DNA of 64,000 nucleotides from Sanguinoderma infundibulare (taxonomy: Eukaryota > Basidiomycota > Agaricomycetes > Polyporales > Polyporaceae), in assembly GCA_032821775.1 (NCBI GenBank), contig JAVLRN010000009.1, positions 2,666,001 to 2,730,000 of the forward strand, given 5' to 3'. Both the position numbers and the translations under genes were made by a program. This document shows, piece after piece, positions 25,384 to 35,794 of this stretch (position 1 is its first letter; the number at the start of each line of letters is the position of its first letter). The notes below the pieces were generated by a model. It ran no database searches and was not told the DNA's origin. It saw only the letters and a list, made by a program, of their open reading frames with translations.

Positions 25384-27027
25384 ATGGACAATGTACTCCA
25401 CACCCCATCTGCCCAATTCCAACGCCGCGCAGCGACTGCACAGTTTATAGTCGACCTCGAACAGTATTTCACGAAGCACGGTGATAACATAACGCCCCAC
25501 CAGCAGCTCATTTCGCAATGGCCCTTGCCCCCTGATCACCTGGATCGAGTTGCGGTGGACGACTGCCGAACCGTCGCCTTCACGCTGTCCAAAGCCCGCT
25601 CCAATCAATGTATGTATCTGATTCATTCCAATAGCACTGTTCACACTGATTTCTTCCAGATTCCGTGAATTGGGATGCAACGGCGTATGCCCATGAGGTC
25701 TCCCAAAAGGTCATTCCTGACCTGGAGGTGGAGAATTGTCTGATGCAGAAGTATGAACCGCTCATCGGCATCGAGGAGTTCCATGCCCGATGCGACTGGA
25801 ACCTTCCGTTGGTCGTCGACCCAGCCGTCTTTACAGATAAGAATGGTCGAGTTCTTGCCTGGTCGCTCCCGAACGTTCTCTCCGAGAATCGGCAGGTATG
25901 TATTACGTTGCGGCAGCTGCACCGGGGGTGCTGATCATCGGAAACAGCAAAAGATATTAAAGACGACGCGGATCCTTGAGGCTCAGCTGACAATCAAGAC
26001 GGCGGAAGCCAACCAGCCGATCACGAAAGGATGGCGCACGGCGGACACCTTTTTCTCAAAAGGGGCCGAATGGGACTCGGGGACGGTTCTACTCTATCCA
26101 GCGGGGTTTCAGCAAGGGCACACGGTACGACCGGCAGCCGAAATTCATTTCCGGCACCTACTGATCTCCACGACAGGGTCAACGCTTTGATCCGGCACCT
26201 AGCATGGACGTGCGGTCAGCCCGAGCTTCCGACTGGATGCTGGACTTTGAGGAGTCTGGCGGTATCCTGGACAGGATCCTCGCGGTAGCTCATCCAGAAC
26301 TATACGAGGCCAGCCAAGACCTGATGGAGCGGTGTGTCATGAGACATGCATCTTGCGCTTCCCTCATGGCCACCTGGCCCACGACTTTCACATCTGTGCA
26401 GATCATTGTGAATCGCTCGACTCTCCGCCACCGCGACACCAGTGCGATGCCAGGTTGGCTCGACCTGCTGCTCACGCTTGGCAGCTACGGTGAGACAGGT
26501 ATCTTTGAGATTCGTAATCTCGGCATCTCGCTCCCATACGGTTCCGGCTCCGTGGTTTTGCCAACCTCGAGGCTTCTCATTCACGGCGTTCCGAATGTGC
26601 CGAAGGATCGCATTGCATACGCGTTGTACATGAACAAGGCCGTGTACGAGTGGTTCAAGGTGCCGATGGTCGGCACAACGCAGCTAGTCACATCCGGTGA
26701 GTCCTTCATTGGCTGAGCCGGTCCACATGATTCACCTCCTGTTCAGAGAACGCAGACGTTGTGGATGACGTGCTGAGCGGAGCTGGACCACACGCGGCAG
26801 ATCAGCAGGACCTCCCGGCACCCATCGATAAGGGAAAGGGCAGGGAAATCGAACCGCCGGCTCCCGTGGCACCGGCAGCCGACGGGAGAGGGGATGGAGG
26901 TGCCGGTGCGGAACGCGATGAGCCGATGGACGAGGAGTCTGATCTGACGGAGGAAGAGGAGTCAGATCTGATGGAGGAAGAGGAGGATGCGGATGGCGAA
27001 ACAGATGGCAATGACATGGAGGAGTAG
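25384..27027 (+). CDS. TET/JBP-family 2-oxoglutarate/Fe(II) dioxygenase, intact
   Basis: Exons 25384-25609, 25660-25895, 25948-26124, 26177-26696 and 26747-27027 join in phase to 479 residues with no internal stop. The C-terminal half has the double-stranded beta-helix signature of fungal TET/JBP enzymes: NRSTLRHRDT with the iron-binding H298-R-D300, WLDLLLTLG, then LLIHGVP with H349, and R358 in KDRIAYALYM as the likely 2-oxoglutarate anchor. The family oxidises methylpyrimidines in DNA. The N-terminal 210 residues are unassigned; the last 90 are acidic (EEEESDLMEEEED). Linkage to KDZ transposases is known for basidiomycetes, and the transposase starts only 70 bases downstream. Activity is predicted from residues, not shown. 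Alternative start: ATG at 25258. Confidence 0.85.
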
Positions 27028-29408
27028 AGTACCAACACGGCATCAAACATTTGTCACTCCCCATCCCCCTGCGCGCGCCACTGTCTATGATACTGTGATG
27101 GCTAGACGACGATTCTTAAATGCACCTACTGGCTTTGACAAGATCACGGTGGGTACTCGAAAGACAAAACGGGGAGTTCAGATTGTTACAAAGAAATCAA
27201 AAGTACATTTCACCGCGCCCGAAGCCGTGCACGAGCCGTCGACATCGACTTCCCGCCGTACACCGCAAGAGGCTGCCGAAGCCCCGCCCCCGGCAGCTAT
27301 CGATGACTACAGCGAAATAACACTGGAATCGCACATACGTCCTCAGCGCAAAGGGAAGGTAAGGAAATACTTTTATGAAATAATACGCTAAGCATTGACA
27401 TCACCGGGACGTCCAGTCGCAAAACGATTTCCAGCGTGAGTACCTCATCGTCCAAAATGAATACATCGACCGGCAGCTCATGCTCGAGGCTCAGCCGCCC
27501 GGGGGAGTTGGAACATGTGGTCATCAAGCCCTCTGGAGGTGTCTGACATGCCATGCGACACCGACCTTCTGCAGCAGCTGCTGCCGTGATGCTCACCAGT
27601 CTCATCCCCTTCACCGCGTCGAATTTTGGGGCGGCACATTTTATAGACCAGCATGGCTACGGCAGCTCGGACTCCAAGTACACTGTGGCCACCGCGGTGC
27701 GCGGTGCCCCGCGTTAGGTGCATACGACACTGCCGAAGAGCAGCAGCTGCGAGTTCCTTCCATTGTCGATGATCTGCCATCCCTAGATCCCGCCAGGCAA
27801 CCACCCACACTGTTTCCCTTCCTCCCCCTTGCCAAATCCATAGCTACCGATGATGAAGATGGGAATGAAGACGATGAGCTGCCGTACCTGGAGGAGGAGC
27901 CTGACTCTGAGATGGAAGATGAAGACAGCGACTTCTACCTGGGTTCTGGTGACACTCTGTTGCCTGAGGTGTCTGACCTACCGTGGGTCGGTGAAGGCCC
28001 TCGCCGTCCTGCGCCGAGCACCTCGCCTGCTGCCTCTGCATTCTACAGCAATGACCAGATGATCGTCGTTGTTGACACGGACGGAGTTCATGAGTTGCCG
28101 TTCACCTTCTGTGCTTGCACAGCTGCCGAACGCCAGGACTTTCAGCTACTCGATCTCGGCTACTATCCCGCCTCTATCACTCAGCCAAAGACAGTCTTCA
28201 CGACTCGCGTTCTCGACGATTTCTTGCTCGCAAACAAGGAATGCAAGACTTCGGCACGAAACTACTACAACAAGCTTCGTCGGACAACCAATGCTGCCTT
28301 TCCCCATATGGTGCCGGTGTGTTGCCCAGACCCTCGTTGCATATAATGGATTGAAACGCTGACAGACAGTGCTAGGATCGATACAAGGAACTGCTCCATG
28401 TATCTCGTCAATGGCGCAACCAGCAGATGCGGAAGCTGGCGGGTTTTGCTCACCGGCAGCAGGTGATTGGGCCCGGCGATTTGGCAGTGCGTTGTCCCGC
28501 ATGTCCCCAGCCAGAGGTCAACCTACCTGAGTCATGGCGAGATGATCCTGAACAGTACGTCACCTACTCCTCCTCTCGGCTGATTGTGATCCTCATTTGA
28601 TTAGATGGAAGTACACCCGATCCGTCGTTCTCGATGGCAATTTCAGCGCGCAACATCGGCACATGCGAAATCCTGAGGACGACGTTTCCTTTGCTGATGG
28701 ACACGCCTTCATGGTAACTGATGCACCGTACAAGCAACACCTCAAAACCGCAACTGAATACCAAGAGGTGCGTCACGTAGTCGCATCGGCTGCCTCGCCT
28801 AGACGTTAAGTGAGATGCACTGTCTTGGGCAACTCAGAAGTCAACATGCAATGATCACCATGCAGTGCTGAATGTAACCGTCGACCGCGCAAAGCTGGAA
28901 GCTACCGGGATTGGCGCGGCAGCGTGTTCTAGGCATGGCTTTTTCGCCCCACACGCATCCGTCGACTTCCAACAGGGCGAGCGGTATGCATCTATGAATT
29001 CAGGAATCGTTCCGACAGCCACACTAACCTGCCGATAGCCAGCGGAACATGGACTACGTACTTAACTGGGTCCTCGCATATCTCAACGGCCTCACCCGCA
29101 TTCTCGTCCTCTATGACATTATGTGCCAATATTTCATTCATTTGTACGCCAGGTTTGAGAAGAGCCCGTCGCTTCACATGCCCGAGGGCCTCACATTCCT
29201 GCATGGTATCGGCCAGTTTCACGTCCATGGGCACATCCCGCAATGCTTCCCTCGCTTCTCGTGCAACTTTGTCGTTGGAGCCGGTGTCCAGGATGGTGAG
29301 ATATTGGAGACACTATGGAACAAGGTCAATGCGATCGCAGATAGCACCAGGGGAATGTCGGCAGCACACCGTCGGGAGGTCATTGACGACCACATGAACG
29401 ACTCCAAT

Positions 29409-29411
29409 TGA
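29409..29411 (+). other. premature TGA 1 in the transposase
   Basis: The frame is open with KDZ-like sequence on both sides, and the codon lies between AAT and ATG AAG, where the family usually has Trp. TGG to TGA is one transition. There is no donor before it that would keep the conserved DDHMNDSN. Confidence 0.7.
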
Positions 29412-30424
29412 ATGAAGGTCACCAGAATTAGTAAGCTACGTATGACCCCATAATTTTCGGCAGCTTACTGACCATCGTATCAGCCGCACTACTCACTCGG
29501 AAGTGGAAAAGGGCATGCCAACAATGGAAGCCTGCAGTATCCGCATTCGAGAGCCTTGCGGCAGCTACCGATGCCACCAAATGTACCGAGTGGAAGGCTG
29601 AGGCTGATGCCGCAGATGCTGAACGATTGCGGGACCCATCAGCGATGGACATCTATGCTGTCTCATCAAATCCTTGTGAGTAGTTCGAGGTACACTGTGA
29701 ACGAGAAATGAATTTTTGTCAATAGTGCCGACGAGGAAGGAGGTGCAGGTCATGCTTGCACAGGAAGAGCTCACCGATGCTGGGGCGTCCGATGAGACTC
29801 TTGGAGCTGCGGACTGGATTGCACATGGGCTGATGATTGAGGAAACAAAGTAGGTTTCTGAAGCGTGCCGAAAACGCACACTAATGACAGTGTTTCAGAC
29901 TCGCGATTGCTCACACCGCTCGTTGCACCAAGGACAGTGCCGGCACCCAGGCAAGGCTGTCACTCGTGCAAAAACGGCAGCGCCTCGCTTCCACTATTAG
30001 CGCATTCCACAAGACGGGACGGAAGCATCTGCCGGGCCACCTACCGGGCGATGGCGGAGTCCTCGGTGCGGATCTCACGATGTTCGGTGACGAATGGGAT
30101 ATGCATAACGTTGTCGGTGAGGCCATCCGAGAGCTGCCAGCAGATCGTCCTGAAACCCATCCAATTGGTCTGCCGTCCACGTTCGGAATCGACTTCCTTG
30201 CTCAGAACGATATGCTGGACCTGGCAAAGAAGGAGCGGCAGCTCCGTGAAGGTCAGCTCAACGACGCCCTACAGGGAATACGCACTGGAATCGGGTACAA
30301 ATCTCTACTGTACTGCGCTAAGGTCCGTAACGCATCATCATACCAGGCGAAATTGCGCAGCTTCGACGATGTCCACGTTGCTGACGAGGGAGTCCGGAAG
30401 CACGTCCGGGTCTATCAGCAAGCT

Positions 30425-30427
30425 TGA
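30425..30427 (+). other. premature TGA 2 in the transposase
   Basis: The same frame continues as AAMGWL after the stop. CGA to TGA is a CpG transition, the kind expected from deamination of 5-methylcytosine. Confidence 0.7.
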
Positions 30428-31262
30428 GCAGCGATGGGATGGCTATTCTATCTTGACGACCCTGAGGATGCGACAGCATTCGAACGCTTCCGAACAACAT
30501 ACAAAGACATCAAGAAGGAAGATCTGAAGACGACAACCGCGGTCATGGAATCCTTTACACCTGGGCTTCGCAACGAACATTCGGCCTGGTTCTGGAACAT
30601 CTCAGACACTGAGTCTGGAGAGCAGAGTACGTGGATGCGAGACTGTGAGTCGATCGCGGTACCGATATACCATTACAAAGCACTTACCAAATCCACAGAC
30701 CATCGCATGCTGTGGCTTCGGGCATATGCTCGTAAGTCCCGATGGGATGAAGAGGTTGTCCTGGTGCCGTTTGAGATGGACTGCACGGTTCGCACATTCG
30801 AACGGAAGGCTGCCGATTGGGAGAAATGGAGCACAACAGCTAAAACGCCGGGTCACTTGGCGTATGCTCACCGGCAGGTCTCAATGTGGCGCAGTCTCAA
30901 AGACCATGCGGTCGGAGTCTTTTCTAGTGCATGGAGTAAATACGTACCGTAGAAAGCAGTATGTTAGACCGTCTTCGGAAGCATTGACTGGAATATTGAG
31001 TGCATGAATAAGGTGCCGCAGATGGCCATAAATCATGGATATGACGAGAAATGCTGCCTGCAATGAAATCCTGGCACTTACAATCGTAATAGCGGAATTA
31101 GCATCATTTTGGGCAGCCTTGACTGAGACAGAGTGCGGCAGCGAGGTGCTATGGTCGGTGCCTCATTGTTGAATGCCATGTGATGCTTGGCCCGGGCCGG
31201 GACGGCTACAATACCATTATGTACCTTCGGCAGCGAAGCTTGCTATCCCAAAAGCCGCCATC

Positions 31263-32034
31263 ATGATACCGGCACCTCAGAATCCCGCTGGTGCCCCGTA
31301 CCTCAACGTACGCGGTACGGCACGTCTTGAAGTGCTCCTCATTACACGCCGAATCTCCTCTACGCTGCAAGCAATGCCACAACCTCCAAATGACCTCACG
31401 ATACGTCGATGGAACCACGGAATCGGTCGGGAGATGGTACGCACTAAATCTAAGAAACACCTCGGTTTGGTGTTGATATACACTCTAATGGTTCCGGATT
31501 TATTTGTAGTGGACGGCGATGTGCGCGATCGGTCTCACAGCCGCAATGGAGATGACACTGGCAGACTACAATACCGTCGAGCGTGTGTGGTGCAAACCAC
31601 TCGCGTATCTCCTTCGGGCCTCTGTTTGGGAGAACCGTCGGCTTCACATCGATGTCGGCAACATCAACTTTGCAATGTATCAATGCCTCGCAACATTCAA
31701 CGAGCAGGTTTTCCTCGGTATGGAGGACTCATGGATCTATCCGCAGTGGTGGACGTGGGCAGAAGATGGGCCTGGTCAGGGACACCGCACTCCCGGGTGG
31801 TGGATTAACCCTGCTTCAACTGTCATACGTCGACACGATCCCATTTCAGAAGATACCAGTGCTGACGCGCAACAGGGCGCCCCGATTCCTATTTTTGAGT
31901 CTGACAGGGATGACCTCCGCGCGCTCGCTGGTGAGGTGTATTTGCATATTGGTCGTATCGTTGAGGAGAAGGAGGAGGAACGGCACAGACTCGATGTTCG
32001 CATCATTGAGGAGGAGATGGAGCTTAGTCGGTAG
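31263..32034 (+). CDS. small KDZ-element cargo protein, unknown function
   Basis: Exons 31263-31436 and 31510-32034 join in phase across a 73-nt GTACGC...GTAG intron to 232 residues. The product is Trp/Tyr-rich in the middle (WIYPQWWTWAEDG) and ends in a charged helix rich in Glu and Arg (RIVEEKEEERHRLD). No domain recognised, no signal peptide or membrane segment. It lies 310 bases after the transposase on the same strand, so it is probably part of the element's gene set. An upstream exon cannot be excluded. Confidence 0.6.
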
Positions 32035-32112
32035 GCGGATGCACTTGCTGTTTCCGTGCGCCAAGATTTCGATGTACAACAAGCACCCGAACCAGTAGAA
32101 TGTATCACCGCG

Positions 32113-32308
32113 TTATTGTTCAGCCCTCAGACGTTAGCGCTATAAAACAGTTGTTGGTGCCGAAGCACTGACCACGTGCTGGAAAGGCTGCCGTCGAGTT
32201 GATCAAAATGTAGACCCATCTTACTGTTCAGCCATCACACTTGAGTGCTATAAAACGGTTGTTGGTGCCGAACCACTGACCACCGGCTGCGACGGCTGCC
32301 GCGGAGTG
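32113..32308. repeat. direct repeat of about 88 bp, two copies, each with GCTATAAAAC
   Basis: Copies at 32113-32199 and 32221-32308 share the TTGTTCAG or CTGTTCAG start, then GCTATAAAAC, GTTGTTGGTGCCGAA and CACTGACCAC. Each copy holds a TATA-box-like TATAAAA. Confidence 0.75.
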
Positions 32309-32945
32309 AATCTATGGATATTCAAGGACCGGCAGTAGAACACTCTGGTCGAAATCGTGTCCGCCATCGGCGGTCAACGAATGAATAAAACGGCGATACT
32401 ACACAGTAATTATCATCGTCAAAGCGGCCAACGAATGGCCGTGGCCCACGGCATAGACCCTGAAGTGTAATACTTGAGTCAATTAATTCTCCCGGCACTG
32501 CTCTCGCGGTACTGCTCCTGCAGCAGCTCCGTCCCCTGTAGCTCCGGTCCACCCGAGGTCTTTGCGGCAGCCCGCTAGCGGCAGCTAAGGCACCTTCCGA
32601 GGAAGTCGAGCGCGTCATGCCCGATACGTAAATTATGTACCGGTAATGCTAGAATGAGAATAGTAATGAGCGTAGTCCCAAAACAGAGAAGAAACCTACT
32701 TACATCTTCTGTGGCCACCGTGGTAGGATGGGACCGTGTGACTGCAATTAGACCTCAGCTTGCAAGACTAACCTTGCATAGTCTCACAAGCTGACGACTA
32801 ATCCACTGCGGCAAGGTAGGCCATACCACTGCGGCAAGGTAGGCCACATCGCGCGGGCGTGCCCCAGCAGCACCGCGACTACTGCGGCAATGGAGGAAGC
32901 CTCCCGGGCCTACCCATACATGGTCCTGCTTGAGCATAGGCTAAA

Positions 32946-33491
32946 TTCACATTGACTAGAAGGTTGACTCACGCAGTACACTTCAGGGTCTACGCCCTAA
33001 GCCTTGTATGATCCGCGGGGGTTGAGCTAAAGTCCGAAAACGAGAAGAGGGCTAGAGGCCCTTACACTCGGGACAGCCTCCCGTGGGCTAGGTGAGTAGC
33101 CGTGTTCGGACGGGGACGATGGCTGCGGTGAGCAGCCGGAGGATGAGGAAGGCCGTGGACGCTGCCAAGGAAGGGAGCTGCCGGGGTGAGACCCGAGCTA
33201 GACCACAGCTGCCTGGGAGAAGGCTGCCGCAAGAGCACTACCGCGAGAGCGGTGCCTGGAGAATCTAAGACATTTGAATCAGCATTGGCTCAGTTCACAT
33301 TGACTAGAAGGTTGACTTACATTGTACACTTCCGGTTCTACGCCCTAAGCCTAGTACGACCCGCGGGGGTTTGCGTGGACGTGCGAAGGCGAGAATAGAG
33401 CAAGAGAGAATTTACACTGAGGATTGCCTCAGATGGGATAGGCGAATAGCCGTGTTCGGCAGGCAACGATGGGCTGCGGTGAGCAGCCAGA
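32946..33491. repeat. direct repeat of about 195 bp, two copies
   Basis: Copies at 32946-33140 and 33294-33491 share TTCACATTGACTAGAAGGTTGAC, TACGCCCTAAGCC, CGCGGGGGTT, AGCCGTGTTCGG and GGCTGCGGTGAGCAGCC in the same order. Confidence 0.8.
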
Positions 33492-33579
33492 GTACTACCT
33501 TAGCTGCCGCACACTTTTTATACTATTCTGGCATGGATAGTACCATGATGAGATTGGAGAGAGAGATTGGGGGTGGTGG

Positions 33580-33900
33580 ACAATGGCTGCCGCTCGAGAG
33601 CTACCGTCGAGATCTGCGGTAGACTACAGCTACCAGGAGAGAGCTGCCGCAAGAGTGCTGCTGCGAGAGAAATATTGTCTAAAGCTACCGTCGAGACCTG
33701 CAGTAGACTGAAGCTACGGGGGAAGAGCTGCCGCAAGAGTGCTGCCGATCAAGCCTAGCTCCCGTTGAGAGCTACCGTCGAGACCTGCGGTAGACTGCAG
33801 CTACCGGGGAAGAGCTGCTGAGAGCAACGCACAGTAGACGGCAGCTACCTGAAGAGCTTCCGCAATAGTACTACTGGGAGAGTGCTGCATGGAGAGAGCT
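33580..33900. repeat. imperfect tandem repeats with GAGCTACCGTCGAGA core
   Basis: At least three copies (near 33597, 33680 and 33768) of a unit of about 85 bp containing GCTACCGTCGAGA, CTGCGGTAGAC and GAGCTGCCGCAAGAG, with more decayed copies after them. A separate GAGATTGGAGAGAGAGATTGGGG word occurs at about 33550 and 34020. Confidence 0.7.
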
Positions 33901-34548
33901 ACCGCGAGAGCACTGCCAGGAGAGAGATGCTGTGAGTGACAGATTGGATAACTAACAGCCGGCAGCTAACGCAGCTGCCACAGACTTGATATGCTGCTGT
34001 GCGACCTGTGATGCGATGGTGAGATTGGAGAGAGAGATTGGGGTCAGTGGAAAGCGACGTCACAGCTGCCATAAAGTCAGGCTTTCAATGTCCAATGAAC
34101 GGCAGCCGGGATGGCTGCCGTGGACCATACTTTGGTTTCGGGAGTTTGCGGTGGCTCAGGCCGCTGCTATGGAACGGTTGTTGGCGCAGAAATGAATCCG
34201 CAGGTCACGGGCGGGACCTGAGGATGTTGAGACGCGTGTGCATGACTCCAGTACTGACATCTATGCTGCGTCCAGGTGATCAGTGATGTCAACAAGATAG
34301 AAATGTGCCAAATACAAAGTGCTCCCACTGCAAACCTTCCGGAAAGAGTCAATACCCCACACGCGCAATCTACGTCAACCACTGTACCCAAGGTAGGGTA
34401 TTGATAAGATCGATTTGGGGAATCGCAGGTGGTGTTGTGTATGAGATATGTGACATACAATAAATAATACACATGTATTAATATGTTGTGGACAAACCGA
34501 AGCGTGTGGGGGTTCGTGGATGGTCATACAATTGAGACTTAACCATGT

Positions 34549-34884
34549 CGCCGGCCGGCTGGCAAGAGCTTGGAGGGCAGCCACCGGGCCGGCTAGCAAG
34601 CGCTGGTATAATGTCTCACGGCCGGCTGGCAAACACTGTGATGTCATTTAACTGTCTACAGAGCTTGAAAACAAGAGCAACAATAGTATACCTCTGTTTT
34701 ACATATGTAACAGAGTTTTTAGAATGAGGAATCGCACACAGGACCACTGGGGAGGTATCTGCGTTCATAACCGGCCGGTCAGCATAGCCACCTATAGACG
34801 CCGACCGGCCGGGGCGCTAAATGCAGCCACATCGGCGCGCCCGGCCCGGTAGCAAAGGTGGCTATGATGTGGGTCCCGGCCGGC
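34549..34884. repeat. right subterminal array of GGCCGG motifs
   Basis: Sites near 34549, 34586, 34620, 34770, 34804 and 34875, with a variant near 34841, mirror the left-end cluster. Several share the flanks GGCTGGCAA or GGCTAGCAA. Confidence 0.6.
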
Positions 34885-34960
34885 GCCTGCTGCCTAGCAA
34901 AGCCGGGGATATGTTACAACCGGGTAATAGGTAATATAAGCAATTGTGATGGAATGGTCT
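34862..34960 (-). repeat. right terminal inverted repeat of the KDZ element
   Basis: Reverse complement of the left end over its recognisable 76 bases (34862-34934), with a weaker match out to 34960, where the target-site duplication begins. Confidence 0.8.
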
Positions 34961-35131
34961 CATGGGCTTCGAACGACTGCAGTCACCACTCCACGTCAGA
35001 CTGCCGTTCCGGGCTATAGTCGCAGTCAGCAGCGCCCCGCGCCACATGCGACGAAACCATTCCTTGTCAATGGTGGCCAGCGAGGACGGAATGGGAGTGG
35101 TCGATTCCCAGTCGTGAACGAGGACACTTGA
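34961..35131 (+). pseudogene. detached C-terminal end of HET gene 2
   Basis: It starts with the second CATGGGCT copy. Read in the HET2 frame it gives HGL, then 53 residues of Ser/Arg/Gln/Gly-rich tail ending in FPVVNEDT and a stop at 35129-35131. The composition matches the rest of the HET2 tail. It lies 133 bases from the convergent WD40 gene. Confidence 0.8.
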
Positions 35132-35264
35132 CCTAACCGATGTATTGGTTTCGGCCTACGTAGCATATTGTCTCAGCCCTTGAACAAGTAGTATTGTATC
35201 GACAGTCGACATAATCCAGACATCATGTATTCAAAGAAATATGTATCCTTGTAAAGTACCGACT

Positions 35265-35794
35265 CTACTTCGCTATAGTCGTATCCCACGAGCAACCGTC
35301 CTCAGGAATGACATCAGAGAGACGACGGATGAAAACACTCCCATCCAATGCTCCCGACGACAGTGTTCTCCCATCCGGGGAGAAAGCTACCTTTCTAACC
35401 CGGTCTCCATGCTCGCGGAACGTCGCCACGCACGAGCCGTCTCGAGTCCTCCACAGTCGTACCGTCTTGTCTTTCGACGCCGATGCGATGTACCGCCCAC
35501 ATGGGGAGAAGCACGCAGCGAAAACATCGTTGCTATGCCCGCTAAGCAAGAGGAGCATCGCACCGCTGTGCGAATCCCAGACCTTCACCGTCGCGTCGAA
35601 CGACGCAGACAGCACCAGCGCCCCATCCGGCGAAAACGCCACGTCCAATACCCTACTCGAGTGGCCCTCCAACGTGAAGACCTGTTGCCCTGTATGCGCA
35701 TTCCAGATCCGGACAGTGCCGTCTTCAGACGCGGTGCCGAGGCGCGTGCTGTCAGGATGGAAAGCGACAGCCTGGGGCTGCGCCTTGTGACCGT
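35265..35794 (-). pseudogene. WD40-repeat gene, C-terminal part (blades 5-8)
   Basis: It encodes four WD40 repeats (FHPDSTRLGTASEDGTVRIW, FSPDGALVLSASFDATVKVW, FSPCGRYIASASKDKTVRLW, FSPDGRTLSSGALDGSVFI) and ends at 35265. The first repeat lacks its start, which lies on the other side of the LINE. Joining 38165 directly to 35780 restores one frame through GHKA-QPQAVAF. Function unknown; WD40 propellers are scaffolds. Confidence 0.85.
35781..35794. repeat. left target-site duplication of the LINE
   Basis: CGCCTTGTGACCGT, identical to 38165-38178. A 14-bp duplication is typical of target-primed insertion. Confidence 0.85.

Larger units (their letters stand above)
27098..30952 (+). pseudogene. 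KDZ transposase with two in-frame stops
   Basis: Ten exons (27098-27358, 27417-28316, 28376-28554, 28605-28767, 28838-28983, 29039-29430, 29484-29675, 29726-29849, 29899-30644, 30699-30952) fit in phase to 1118 codons. Features in order: a Cys/His cluster (CGHQALWRCLTCHA ... CSSCCRDAH), a CxC2-like region with GYYPASITQPKT, the first catalytic-type Asp in VVLDGNFS (D457), YDIMCQY with D576, the FHVHGHIPQC zinc-type motif, and DGEILETLW with E637/E640. These match the RNase H-fold KDZ transposases. TGA at 29409-29411 (codon 674) falls in DHMNDSN-stop-MK, where I expect Trp. TGA at 30425-30427 (codon 962) falls in VYQQA-stop-AAM, where Arg is expected. No plausible splice removes either. Both are single transitions from TGG and CGA. 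Confidence 0.85.
32035..34540. other. repeat-rich non-coding right arm of the KDZ element
   Basis: About 2.5 kb without a credible gene. It contains at least three internal repeat families and many short GCTGCCG/CGGCAGC words. It may serve as a spacer or regulatory arm, or be made of nested, decayed insertions. Confidence 0.6.
15787..34960. mobile_element. 19.2-kb KDZ-superfamily DNA transposon carrying a TET/JBP gene
   Basis: The limits are set by the 8-bp direct repeats outside and imperfect terminal inverted repeats inside (15787-15890 and 34862-34960). The element holds six genes: a tandem-repeat protein, a Cys-cluster/coiled-coil protein, an HMG-like protein, a TET/JBP dioxygenase, the KDZ transposase and a small protein, followed by repeat-rich non-coding DNA. 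KDZ (Kyakuja-Dileera-Zisupton) elements with linked TET/JBP and HMG-like genes are established for basidiomycetes. This copy sits in the coding end of HET2. The transposase has two in-frame stops, so autonomous movement is doubtful. Confidence 0.88.

Noticed and set aside
28317..30952. A separate short gene at 30434-30952 after the transposase
   Set aside because: It continues the same frame after the TGA at 30425 and matches the C-terminal part of KDZ transposases.
15815..34934. Element limits at the TTACC motifs with a TATA-type duplication
   Set aside because: The flanks there match at only about 5 of 8 bases (TATAGGAC and TATAAGCA). The perfect CATGGGCT pair a little further out, in HET2 reading phase, fits better.
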